In this document: piece after piece, positions 1 to 5,740 of the stretch
How positions within the stretch are numbered: position 1 is the stretch's first letter
Layout of the letters: every line of letters begins with the position of its first letter
Assembly: GCA_030699855.1 (NCBI GenBank)
Contig: JAUYKR010000114.1
Coordinates: 1-6,439, forward strand
Direction: 5' to 3'
Origin: a bacterium
GTDB taxonomy: Bacteria > Patescibacteriota > Gracilibacteria > JAUYGZ01
DNA length: 6,439 nt
Translations under genes and position numbers: made by a program
The notes under the pieces: model-generated
What the model saw: only the letters and a program-made list of their open reading frames with translations
Databases searched by the model: none
Told to the model about the DNA's origin: nothing

Positions 1-435
1 AGCCGTGTGATAACGCCACTGGAAGGATCACCGTCAAAACCCACCGTAGGCGGAACATATAAAGTAAAGCTAACCATCACCGCACCGGAAGAACGGCACT
101 ACCTGGCCGTGGAAAGTCCCCTACCCGCCGGATTTGAAGCCATTGATTTTCAATTCCTCACCAGCGAGCAAAACCTGGCCGATGAAGTGAATCAATCAAA
201 AGAAGGGCAGGGCTACTGGGACAATCCCCTGTACCACTTTAATCATATCGAGTTCCGCGATGATCGCGTCTTCCTGTTCGCGGACTATTTGCCTGCCGGT
301 GTCTACGAATACGAGTACCTGATCCGCGCCACCACCCCCGGCCGCTTCCGCTACCGCCCCTCCCGTGCTTACGAGATGTACTTTCCGGAGATCTTTGGGC
401 AGACGGAAGGAGGCTGGATGGAGGTGAGGGAATAA
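1..435 (+). CDS. Bacterial alpha-2-macroglobulin family protein, C-terminal end (5'-truncated by window)
   Basis: The reading frame is open from the first base and ends at TAA (433-435). It gives the last 144 residues of what is normally a very large (about 1,500-1,900 aa) secreted or periplasmic protein. Seen: a beta-rich segment with PAGFE (residues 42-46), EFRDDRV (84-90), GVYEYEYLIRA (100-110) and YEMYFPEIFG (124-133). These match the conserved pattern of the last domain of bacterial alpha-2-macroglobulins of the YfhM type. Known for the family: it acts as a protease trap, often through a CxEQ thioester, which would lie upstream of this window and cannot be checked here. The neighbour 4 bp downstream is pbpC, the classical partner of this family, and the tight spacing implies co-transcription. 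The GTG at 7 is an internal codon, not the start. The family call is fairly secure. Whether the protein is a thioester-bearing type is unknown. Confidence 0.85.
   Translation, partial: SRVITPLEGSPSKPTVGGTYKVKLTITAPEERHYLAVESPLPAGFEAIDFQFLTSEQNLADEVNQSKEGQGYWDNPLYHFNHIEFRDDRVFLFADYLPAGVYEYEYLIRATTPGRFRYRPSRAYEMYFPEIFGQTEGGWMEVRE
426..430 (+). promoter_or_regulatory. Shine-Dalgarno-like site of pbpC
   Basis: GAGGG lies 9 bases before the ATG at 440, inside the last codons of the macroglobulin gene. The spacing favours the ATG at 440 over the in-frame ATG at 446. This is the only convincing Shine-Dalgarno-like sequence before any gene in the window. Confidence 0.5.
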
Positions 436-439
436 ACTC

Positions 440-2791
440 ATGCACATGAAGAAATTTCTGATCATCGGTGCCATCGCCGTAGCCTTCTCCGCAGCCGTTT
501 TCATCCTCTGGCCTCTTCCGGAAGCCCTGACAAATCCCACTCAAACCGCCCCCATCAGCATCCTCGACCGTAACGGCAAACTGCTGTACGAAGCCCGGCA
601 AGAAAATTTTGGTCTCCAAAATCATATCGATTTCTCCGACATCCCCGATGACCTCATCAACACCCTGGTCGCCGTTGAAGACCGCAGTTTTTACTCACAC
701 TTTGGAATCAGTCCAAAAGGAATTTTCCGAGCCGCCTGGCAAAACTGGCAGGCGGACAAAATTGTTTCCGGTGGCTCTACCATCACCCAGCAACTGGTCC
801 GCTTGAGGCTGCAACCGGAGAGTCGAGGATATCTGTACAAAGCGCAGGAGGCACTCCTGGCGCTCAAGCTCGAAACCAGGTTCTCGAAACAAGAAATCCT
901 GGAACAATACCTGAACAGCGTGTATTTGGGCCAGCAAGCCTACGGCATTCAGGCCGGGGCGCTGACCCTGTTCGGGAAGAAAGTACAAGAACTGTCTTTG
1001 GCCGAAACCGCTCTTCTGATCGGGCTGATTCAATCGCCCTCCGCTTACAATCCCTTTCAGAACTTCAGGGCCGCCAAGGAACGTCAAAAAAATGTCGTCA
1101 CTGCCATGGGCGAGTCAGGCCTCTTTGATGAGGAACAATTGGAGGACCTGGAAAAACAACCTATTTCCCTGGCCCAGCTGCGTGTCGACATCAAGGCTCC
1201 TCACTTCGTGATGGAAGTGATGAAAAAATCAGGCGACCATCCGGCCGGAACAAAAGTGGAAACCACTCTGGATCTGAATCTGCAGCAGGAAGTGGAACGG
1301 ATCGTCGCCAACCAACTGGAAAAACTCGTTGATAAGAACGTCACTTCCGCCGCCGTGGTCGTTTTGGACGCAAACAATGGAGACGTGTTGACCATGGTCG
1401 GCTCCGCCGACTACTTTGACGCTGAACACGACGGAGCCGTAAACGTGGCGATCAGTCCTCGCCAGCCCGGCTCGGCTCTGAAACCATTTACCTATGCTCT
1501 GGCCTTGAAAAACGGCGCTACTGCCGCCAGCACCGTGGCCGATATCGAAACTCAGTTCTTCACCCAGGAAGGCAATCCGTACGTCCCCCGCAACTATGAC
1601 TATGGATACCATGGCCTGGTTCGCTTCCGCGAAGCCCTGGCCAATTCCTACAACATAGCGGCGGTAAAAGTACTGGAACAACTGGGAGTGGATCGCCTGC
1701 TCACCTTCCTACGGGATGCCGGACTCAGCACTTTGAACAAACCTGCCCAGCACTATGGGTTGGCACTGACCCTGGGGGCCGGTGAGGTAACCTTGCTGGA
1801 GTTGACTCAGGCTTATGGAATGTTCGCCAGAGCTGGAAAAACCATGACCGCCAGAATGCTGCTGGATGAACAGACACAGCCCGGCAGACCATTGCTCGAT
1901 GAAAGAGTTACCTGGCTCATCACAAACATCCTGAGCGACAAACAAGCCCGCCTGGAGCAGTTCGGCGAAAACGGCCCCCTGGACTTTAACTTCCCTGTGG
2001 CCGTCAAGACCGGAACCACCCGCAATTCGCGCGATAACTGGACCGTCGGTTACACGCCTGATCGGATAGTGGGAGTCTGGGTCGGCAATGCCGACAACAG
2101 TCCCATGCTCGGTACCACCGGCGTCACCGGCGCCGGACCAATTTTTCACGACGTCATACTGGCAGCCACACAGGCTCTTCCGAAAACAAGTTTTCATCGC
2201 CCTGCTGGACTTAAACAAGTGGAAATCTGCCGCCTGTCCGGAAAATTACCTACGGAGCTCTGTCCACAAACGAGCCTAGAGTGGTTCATTGTCGGCACCG
2301 AGCCGGATCAGCCGGACGACATCTATCAGTCCCTCACCGTAGATGTGCGAACAGGGCTAAAGGCAGGCCAGAACTGTCCGCCACAGTTTGTTGAAGAAAA
2401 GACCTTCGCGGTCTTCCCGCCGGAGCTTCGCTCCTGGGCCAGGGAAAATGGCTGGGAAGAAGCGCCCCCTATTCACTCCCCCCTCTGTCCGGCTTCGGAA
2501 GCATCCGGGGATCTGGAGAAAAACGGTTCCTGGCTGCTGATCCAGAAACCGAATCCTGGCGACAGCTATCAGCTGGACCCCCTGGTGCCGGATGAACGAG
2601 AACAGCTTATTTTCTCCGCCGAAGCCAGTCCGGAAGTTTCCGAAGTTCAGTGGTTCGTCGACGATGAGTTGATCGGAACCGCTTCTCGCCCGAACTTTCG
2701 CCTCAAATGGGCGCCAAGACCTGGACGTTTTACCGTAAAGGCTCAGGCGGAAACCCTTACGAAAGAACTCCAAATTGAGGTCAGACTCTAA
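440..2791 (+). CDS. pbpC: Penicillin-binding protein 1C (bifunctional glycosyltransferase/transpeptidase)
   Basis: The gene encodes a 783-aa membrane-anchored peptidoglycan synthase that polymerises lipid II and has a transpeptidase domain acting outside the membrane. One N-terminal membrane segment (about 5-25) is followed by a GT51 glycosyltransferase domain (about 45-225). This carries the catalytic Glu80 in EDRSFYSHFG (80-89), GGSTITQQ (111-118) and the EILEQYLNSVYLG motif (152-164). The transpeptidase domain (about 300-570) has all three active-site motifs: S345-A-L-K348 (nucleophile Ser345), SYN (403-405) and KTGT (523-526). A Cys-containing linker (about 595-690) leads to a C-terminal beta-sandwich (about 695-783) like the biPBP_C domain that marks PBP1C. 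Length matches the family (about 770-800 aa). It lies 4 bp after a macroglobulin gene, forming the known a2m-pbpC operon. No active-site residue is missing, so both activities are predicted intact. In E. coli the transpeptidase role of PBP1C is less clear than that of PBP1A/1B. Confidence 0.95.
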   Translation: MHMKKFLIIGAIAVAFSAAVFILWPLPEALTNPTQTAPISILDRNGKLLYEARQENFGLQNHIDFSDIPDDLINTLVAVEDRSFYSHFGISPKGIFRAAWQNWQADKIVSGGSTITQQLVRLRLQPESRGYLYKAQEALLALKLETRFSKQEILEQYLNSVYLGQQAYGIQAGALTLFGKKVQELSLAETALLIGLIQSPSAYNPFQNFRAAKERQKNVVTAMGESGLFDEEQLEDLEKQPISLAQLRVDIKAPHFVMEVMKKSGDHPAGTKVETTLDLNLQQEVERIVANQLEKLVDKNVTSAAVVVLDANNGDVLTMVGSADYFDAEHDGAVNVAISPRQPGSALKPFTYALALKNGATAASTVADIETQFFTQEGNPYVPRNYDYGYHGLVRFREALANSYNIAAVKVLEQLGVDRLLTFLRDAGLSTLNKPAQHYGLALTLGAGEVTLLELTQAYGMFARAGKTMTARMLLDEQTQPGRPLLDERVTWLITNILSDKQARLEQFGENGPLDFNFPVAVKTGTTRNSRDNWTVGYTPDRIVGVWVGNADNSPMLGTTGVTGAGPIFHDVILAATQALPKTSFHRPAGLKQVEICRLSGKLPTELCPQTSLEWFIVGTEPDQPDDIYQSLTVDVRTGLKAGQNCPPQFVEEKTFAVFPPELRSWARENGWEEAPPIHSPLCPASEASGDLEKNGSWLLIQKPNPGDSYQLDPLVPDEREQLIFSAEASPEVSEVQWFVDDELIGTASRPNFRLKWAPRPGRFTVKAQAETLTKELQIEVRL

Positions 2792-2800
2792 ATCAGGTTT

Positions 2801-2829
2801 TTGCATTATGTCAGGATCTCGTCTACGCT
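2801..2829 (+). promoter_or_regulatory. Candidate promoter of yqeY
   Basis: In the 59-bp gap between pbpC and yqeY, TTGCAT (2801-2806) and TACGCT (2824-2829) are separated by exactly 17 bp. Each matches the sigma-70 consensus at only three of six positions, but these include TTG and the key T, A and final T of the -10 box. Transcription would begin near 2836, leaving a leader of about 15 nt. A second -10-like TACCAT (2841-2846) would instead give a nearly leaderless mRNA. The gap holds no clear terminator for pbpC, so read-through is also possible. Confidence 0.3.
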
Positions 2830-2850
2830 ACAGGCACCCTTACCATAACT

Positions 2851-3297
2851 ATGGCCCTCAAAGACACCCTCTACGCCGACATGACCGCCGCCATGAAGGC
2901 CGGCGATAAGTTGAAGCTCGACGCCCTACGCATGATCAAGGCGGAGATTCTGAAGTATGAAACTTCCGCTGCCGGTGTACAAACAACGGATGAGAATGTC
3001 ATTCAAATTCTCAATCGGGCCGTAAAACAGCGCAAAGAAGCCGCCGAAGGCTTCACAAAAGGCGGCAATCAGGAAATGGCAGCTAAGGAGCTCAAAGAGG
3101 CTGAGATTTATCAGGCCTACCTGCCCGCCCAAATGGGAGAAGAGGAGGTGAAAAAAATCGTCCAGGAAACCATTGCCGAGGTCGGAGCATCCGGGCCGGG
3201 GGATATTGGAAAAGTGATGGCGGCCATCATGCCCAAGGTAAAAGGGAAAGCGGATGGAGGGCTGGTGAACAGACTGGTGAAAGAGGCACTGTCCTAA
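2851..3297 (+). CDS. yqeY: GatB/YqeY domain-containing protein
   Basis: The gene encodes a 148-aa soluble, mostly helical protein. The sequence follows the stand-alone YqeY family closely from end to end. It has an N-terminal helical part containing LDALRMIKAEI (23-33), a charged central region with RAVKQRKEAAEGF (56-68) and EAEIYQAYLP (83-92), and the typical C-terminal GDIGKVMAAIMPKVKGKADG (117-136). The C-terminal part is homologous to the tail domain of GatB, the tRNA-dependent amidotransferase subunit that contacts tRNA. A link to tRNA is therefore often assumed, but no reaction has been established for YqeY. Length is normal. The ATG at 2851 is chosen because the family begins almost exactly here; no Shine-Dalgarno sequence precedes it. 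Its TAA overlaps the stop codon of the convergent toxin gene by 4 bp (3294-3297). Confidence 0.93.
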   Translation: MALKDTLYADMTAAMKAGDKLKLDALRMIKAEILKYETSAAGVQTTDENVIQILNRAVKQRKEAAEGFTKGGNQEMAAKELKEAEIYQAYLPAQMGEEEVKKIVQETIAEVGASGPGDIGKVMAAIMPKVKGKADGGLVNRLVKEALS

Positions 3298-3707
3298 GCC
3301 ACGCTTGCTACAAACTCTTCCGGGGTCATCACGGCGACATCGGCTTTTTTGTAGTCCTTTTTGTTGCGCGTGATGATCAGATCAAGACCTTTTTCCATAG
3401 CAGCATAGTATTGGATGGCGTCCTCAAAGTCCTTGAAATCTGAGGCAAGAGCGCGATCGATGATCTCCTGATGAACTGGGATAACATCAACCATTCCTCT
3501 CAACTGCAGAAGGGCTTTTATAACAATCGAGGAGGCCTTCACCTTTCTAAGAACATAGTAAAGATTTGAGAAAACAAGAGAGGAAACATGCCCCTTCACG
3601 GCTTTAATATCCAAAAGTGCAAATACTTGCACAGAAAAAGGATAATGGGGCTCTCTGTCGAGCATCACATCCAAAACCACATCTGAATCAATAAAAATTT
3701 TCTGCAT
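3294..3707 (-). CDS. PIN-domain ribonuclease toxin (VapC-like) of a toxin-antitoxin module
   Basis: The gene encodes a 137-aa single-domain PIN protein. Acidic residues sit where PIN nucleases hold metal: Asp7 (with Asp9 and Asp13) at the end of the first strand in FIDSDVVLD, the cluster Asp90/Asp93/Glu95/Asp96 in DFKDFEDA, and Asp118 in TRNKKD. The glutamate common in classical VapC helix 2 is replaced by Asn48 in SNLYYVLRK. From memory, that is usual in the PIN subfamily paired with DUF6364-type antitoxins, so it does not imply inactivity. Known role of such toxins: Mg-dependent endoribonuclease cleavage of tRNA or other RNA, held inactive by the antitoxin; the target here is unknown. The ATG at 3707 shares one base with the antitoxin's TGA (TGATG), indicating translational coupling. 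The GTG one codon upstream (3710) is an alternative start. The TAG stop overlaps the yqeY stop tail to tail. Confidence 0.88.
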   Translation of the reverse strand: MQKIFIDSDVVLDVMLDREPHYPFSVQVFALLDIKAVKGHVSSLVFSNLYYVLRKVKASSIVIKALLQLRGMVDVIPVHQEIIDRALASDFKDFEDAIQYYAAMEKGLDLIITRNKKDYKKADVAVMTPEEFVASVA

Positions 3708-3988
3708 CACTTGTACTTTTCAATCAAATAATTCGTATAATCTTCTTTTGGATCCCCCTTATACCCCTTCAATATCCCCACTAAACTCAGAACACGAGGG
3801 GAAAGAGGTATCATTTTCGGAACTTTCCTTCCCGTTCTCGAATCAGTTTTTACTTTTTTTTCCGTCATGACCCGAAAATAGTTCTCCACCATAGAGGACA
3901 AACTCACACCCTTCATTTTGGCTATCCGCTTGGCTCGGTCAATAACGCTTCGCTTGAACTTCAGGGTCAATTTGGTATTCGTATCCAT
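3707..3988 (-). CDS. DUF6364-like ribbon-helix-helix antitoxin
   Basis: The gene encodes a 93-aa basic protein. The N-terminus looks like a ribbon-helix-helix DNA-binding domain: a beta-strand TKLTLKF (5-11), helix SVIDRAKRIAKMKG (14-27), a turn, and helix SLSSMVENYFRVM (29-41). A lysine/arginine-rich linker follows. The C-terminal part contains SPRVLSLVGILKG (63-75) and ends in DYTNYLIEKYK (83-93). This resembles the DUF6364 family, whose tail probably wraps the partner toxin. The ATG at 3988 is preferred over a TTG at 4009, which would add seven residues and lie upstream of the predicted transcription start. The toxin gene follows directly. Predicted roles are to neutralise the PIN toxin and to repress its own promoter through the repeats at 4001-4033. 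Family assignment is from sequence pattern, not from a search. Confidence 0.83.
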   Translation of the reverse strand: MDTNTKLTLKFKRSVIDRAKRIAKMKGVSLSSMVENYFRVMTEKKVKTDSRTGRKVPKMIPLSPRVLSLVGILKGYKGDPKEDYTNYLIEKYK

Positions 3989-4000
3989 GGAAAAAATGAG

Positions 4001-4033
4001 TACGTACAAATACTAGCAAACCAATACGTACAA
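4001..4033. repeat. Pair of TACGTACAA direct repeats, putative toxin-antitoxin operator
   Basis: TACGTACAA occurs exactly at 4001-4009 and again at 4025-4033, 24 bp apart start to start. Each copy contains the palindrome TACGTA, and the first sits in the 8-bp palindrome GTACGTAC (4000-4007). On the antitoxin strand one copy fills the promoter spacer and touches the -35 box. The other follows the -10 box directly and covers the predicted transcription start. Two short sites separated by about two helical turns fit binding by ribbon-helix-helix dimers. The operator role is inferred. Confidence 0.55.
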
Positions 4034-4038
4034 GTCAA
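4010..4038 (-). promoter_or_regulatory. Promoter of the toxin-antitoxin module
   Basis: On the minus strand, TTGACT (4038-4033, five of six consensus bases) and TAGTAT (4015-4010, four of six) are separated by 17 bp. The predicted transcription start is near 4003, giving a leader of about 15 nt without a Shine-Dalgarno sequence before the ATG at 3988. This is the best sigma-70-type promoter in the window and is embedded in the direct repeats. Confidence 0.6.
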
Positions 4039-4070
4039 CCTGTCTTGCATCGAGCCTGACATAAGTCAAA

Positions 4071-4499
4071 CTACTGACAATTCGTGGCGTACTCCTCAGG
4101 AGTTGTATACTCGCACTTGGAAACCAGGCGAAAGCCATTGCCTGTGTTTAAGCGAATTTCCTGCCTCCAAAGCGTATTCGCTACATAAGCAGGATTATAC
4201 ATAGCAAAGTAAGACCAGCTAGCTGGATACGTAACAATGTTCGGGTAAACATGATAATTAATCGTATTGGCAGAAAAAATCATATCGAGAAGCCCATCTC
4301 CGTTAATATCCACCAACAAAGGCTGAAGGTTAATGAAATAAGGAGGGATTCCCTCTGCATACCCCTGACTATAAAACGAAGTAAACGCCGGCAGCACATA
4401 TTCCGGAGTGCTGACCTGGTTGGCGTACGCGGCAAACACTCCCACGCCACCCACCAACAAAGCCATGAGACAGCAAAAGGAAAGGAGGATTTTTTTCAT
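4071..4499 (-). CDS. Small secreted protein with one FG-GAP/VCBS-like calcium loop
   Basis: The gene encodes a 142-aa protein of unknown function. It has a classical signal peptide: MKK, a hydrophobic core to about residue 22, and a likely signal peptidase I site AYA|N after Ala26. The mature part (about 116 aa) contains LLVDINGDGLLDMIF (61-75). Its DxNxDGxxD loop (Asp64, Asn66, Asp68, Asp72) is the calcium-binding signature of FG-GAP/VCBS repeats and of dockerin or EF-hand loops. The tail has RLNTGNGFRL (116-125), again like the segment that follows such loops in VCBS-type proteins. Cys129 and Cys141 are the only cysteines of the mature chain and could pair. Repeat proteins of this type usually have several blades, and one blade cannot close a propeller. 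It may be a fragment, a small adhesin-like module or a subunit. It ends 83 bp before the antitoxin start and has its own promoter. Confidence 0.72.
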   Translation of the reverse strand: MKKILLSFCCLMALLVGGVGVFAAYANQVSTPEYVLPAFTSFYSQGYAEGIPPYFINLQPLLVDINGDGLLDMIFSANTINYHVYPNIVTYPASWSYFAMYNPAYVANTLWRQEIRLNTGNGFRLVSKCEYTTPEEYATNCQ

Positions 4500-4522
4500 A
4501 ACAACAGTTTAAGAATGTCTTG

Positions 4523-4552
4523 AACATACCACTCCCTCCTGGTTCAGGACAA
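4523..4552 (-). promoter_or_regulatory. Candidate extended -10 promoter of the secreted-protein gene
   Basis: On the minus strand, TATGTT (4528-4523) is preceded by TGG, forming a TGn extended -10 element. TTGTCC (4552-4547) lies 18 bp upstream as a possible -35 box, inside the last codons of rarA. Transcription would begin near 4516, leaving a leader of about 17 nt with no Shine-Dalgarno sequence. No clear terminator separates it from rarA, so read-through from rarA is possible. Confidence 0.4.
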
Positions 4553-5680
4553 ATCCAAATACCGCTTTCCTTTCAGCTTGTCCGGCAGATAACTTGCTTG
4601 ATCGTATTTTTGATAACCCTCTCCATAACCCTCCCCTTTCATCAGTTTGGTCACGGGATTTCGAAGCTTGAGCGGAACCGGAAGCTCGCCATGCTCCTGC
4701 ACGTCCGCCTGAGCGGCACGGAAGGCTTCGTAAGAAGCCCGACTCTTCTTGGCCTGGGCGAGGTACGCCGCCGCGTGGGCCAGGTTGATGGCGCATTCCG
4801 GCATCCCCACCGTTTCCACGGCTTTGAAGACCTCATTGGCGAGAACAAGAGCCGTCGACTGGGCCAGGCCGATGTCTTCGCTGGCGAAGATCACCATTCT
4901 TCGGGCGATAAACTTGGGATCCTCGCCGCCTTCCAGCATGCGGGCGAGATAATAAAGCGCCGCGTCGGGCTGACTGGCGCGCAGGCTTTTGATGAAGGCG
5001 GAAATGGTATCGTAGTGAGCCTCACCTTTTTTGTCGTAGCGCACCGCGAACGTTTGCAGGGCATTTTTGAGCGTATCCGCCGAGACTTTTCCGTATAACT
5101 GCTGGGCACTGTCGAGCAGAGTCAGCATGCGCCGCGCGTCGCCATTGGCGTAGCGAATCAGCCATTCGCAAGCTCCTTCACCCAAACTCACCCCTGCCTT
5201 CTCCAGCATCTTCGTGAGGTCGTCTTGAGAATGGGATTTGAGGATAAACACCTGGCAGCGCGACAGCAGCGGCGAAATCACCTCGAAACTGGGATTCTCC
5301 GTGGTCGCACCGATCAGGGTCAGTTCGCCAGATTCGACGAAGGGAAGCAGGTAGTCCTGCTGGGCCTTGTTGAAGCGGTGAATTTCATCCAAAAACAAGA
5401 CTTTTGGCTTGTTCATGGTCTTTTGTTCCACAATTTTTTTCACGTCCGGCTTACCAGCCGATACCGCCGATAGTTCGAACAGAATCGCGTCAAGCGCCTT
5501 GGCATAGATGCGAGCGAGCGTGGTTTTTCCCGATCCGGGAGGACCCCAAAGGATGAACGACATCAGGTGCTTTTGCTTCACGGCTTCGAATAGCGGCTTG
5601 CCTTCCCCCACCAAATGCTCCTGGCCGATGAAATCGGACAAGGTTTTGGGACGAAGACGGGTGGCCAATGGAACAAGCAT
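4544..5680 (-). CDS. rarA: Replication-associated recombination protein A (RarA/MgsA/WRNIP1 family AAA+ ATPase)
   Basis: The gene encodes a 378-aa cytoplasmic ATPase of the clamp-loader-like AAA+ branch that acts at stalled replication forks. It opens with the family start PLATRLRPKTLSDFIGQEHL (4-23). It carries Walker A GPPGSGKT (46-53), Walker B VLFLDEIH (94-101), sensor 1 GATTENPSFE (124-133), an arginine finger in LLSRC (Arg141) and sensor 2 in GDARRMLTLLD (180-190). The C-terminal tetramerisation part has LARMLEGGEDPKFIARRM (245-262), IFASEDIGLA (264-273) and the CAINLAHAAAYLAQAKKS stretch (296-313). It is shorter than E. coli RarA (447 aa) mainly because it ends soon after LPDKLKGKRY. 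The ATG at 5680 is chosen because homology begins there; extending to 5740 would add 20 unrelated residues and overlap the divergent gene. All catalytic motifs are present. It does not appear to be part of an operon with the sugar-dehydrogenase gene. Confidence 0.95.
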   Translation of the reverse strand: MLVPLATRLRPKTLSDFIGQEHLVGEGKPLFEAVKQKHLMSFILWGPPGSGKTTLARIYAKALDAILFELSAVSAGKPDVKKIVEQKTMNKPKVLFLDEIHRFNKAQQDYLLPFVESGELTLIGATTENPSFEVISPLLSRCQVFILKSHSQDDLTKMLEKAGVSLGEGACEWLIRYANGDARRMLTLLDSAQQLYGKVSADTLKNALQTFAVRYDKKGEAHYDTISAFIKSLRASQPDAALYYLARMLEGGEDPKFIARRMVIFASEDIGLAQSTALVLANEVFKAVETVGMPECAINLAHAAAYLAQAKKSRASYEAFRAAQADVQEHGELPVPLKLRNPVTKLMKGEGYGEGYQKYDQASYLPDKLKGKRYLDLS

Positions 5681-5692
5681 AAAACAGAAATT

Positions 5693-5701
5693 TGCTACAA
5701 T
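5693..5701 (+). promoter_or_regulatory. Extended -10 promoter of the sugar-dehydrogenase lipoprotein gene
   Basis: TGC at 5693-5695 directly precedes TACAAT (5696-5701), which matches five of six -10 bases. This forms a TGn-TACAAT extended -10. No good -35 box lies 16-18 bp upstream, which is acceptable for this promoter class. Transcription would start near 5708, giving a leader of about 18 nt without a Shine-Dalgarno sequence before the ATG at 5726. Confidence 0.5.
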
Positions 5702-5711
5702 AGGGAATATC

Positions 5712-5740
5712 AGTAAAGCACGAAAATGACCACCACTCAA
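5712..5740 (-). promoter_or_regulatory. Candidate promoter of rarA
   Basis: On the minus strand, TTGAGT (5740-5735) and TTTACT (5717-5712) each match four of six consensus bases and are separated by 17 bp. A TGC lies just before the -10 box. Transcription would start near 5705, about 25 nt before the ATG at 5680. The -35 box would lie within the first codons of the divergent lipoprotein gene. The call is weak, because AT-rich intergenic DNA offers several alternatives. Confidence 0.3.

Noticed and set aside
1709..2218. 169-codon open frame antisense to the pbpC transpeptidase region
   Set aside because: It lies wholly inside a well-supported pbpC gene, has no recognisable domain and no promoter or ribosome site. 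Its openness is a by-product of the codon use of pbpC.
3989..4009. TTG start at 4009 for the antitoxin
   Set aside because: It would begin upstream of the predicted transcription start and inside the operator repeat. The ATG at 3988 gives the expected family N-terminus.
4032..4069. AAGTCAA repeated at 4032-4038 and 4063-4069
   Set aside because: It is a 7-bp repeat in AT-rich DNA. The second copy has no -10 box at a suitable distance, so it is probably chance.
4538..4548. CCTG-GTT-CAGG hairpin at the end of rarA as a terminator
   Set aside because: The stem is only 4 bp and has no following T-run on either strand.
4520..5098. 192-codon open frame on the plus strand opposite rarA
   Set aside because: It overlaps the conserved C-terminal part of rarA and the protein has no family-like features.
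5681..5740. N-terminal extension of RarA to the upstream ATG at 5740
   Set aside because: The extra 20 residues do not resemble RarA, and they would cross the promoter and first codons of the divergent gene. The homology starts at the ATG at 5680.
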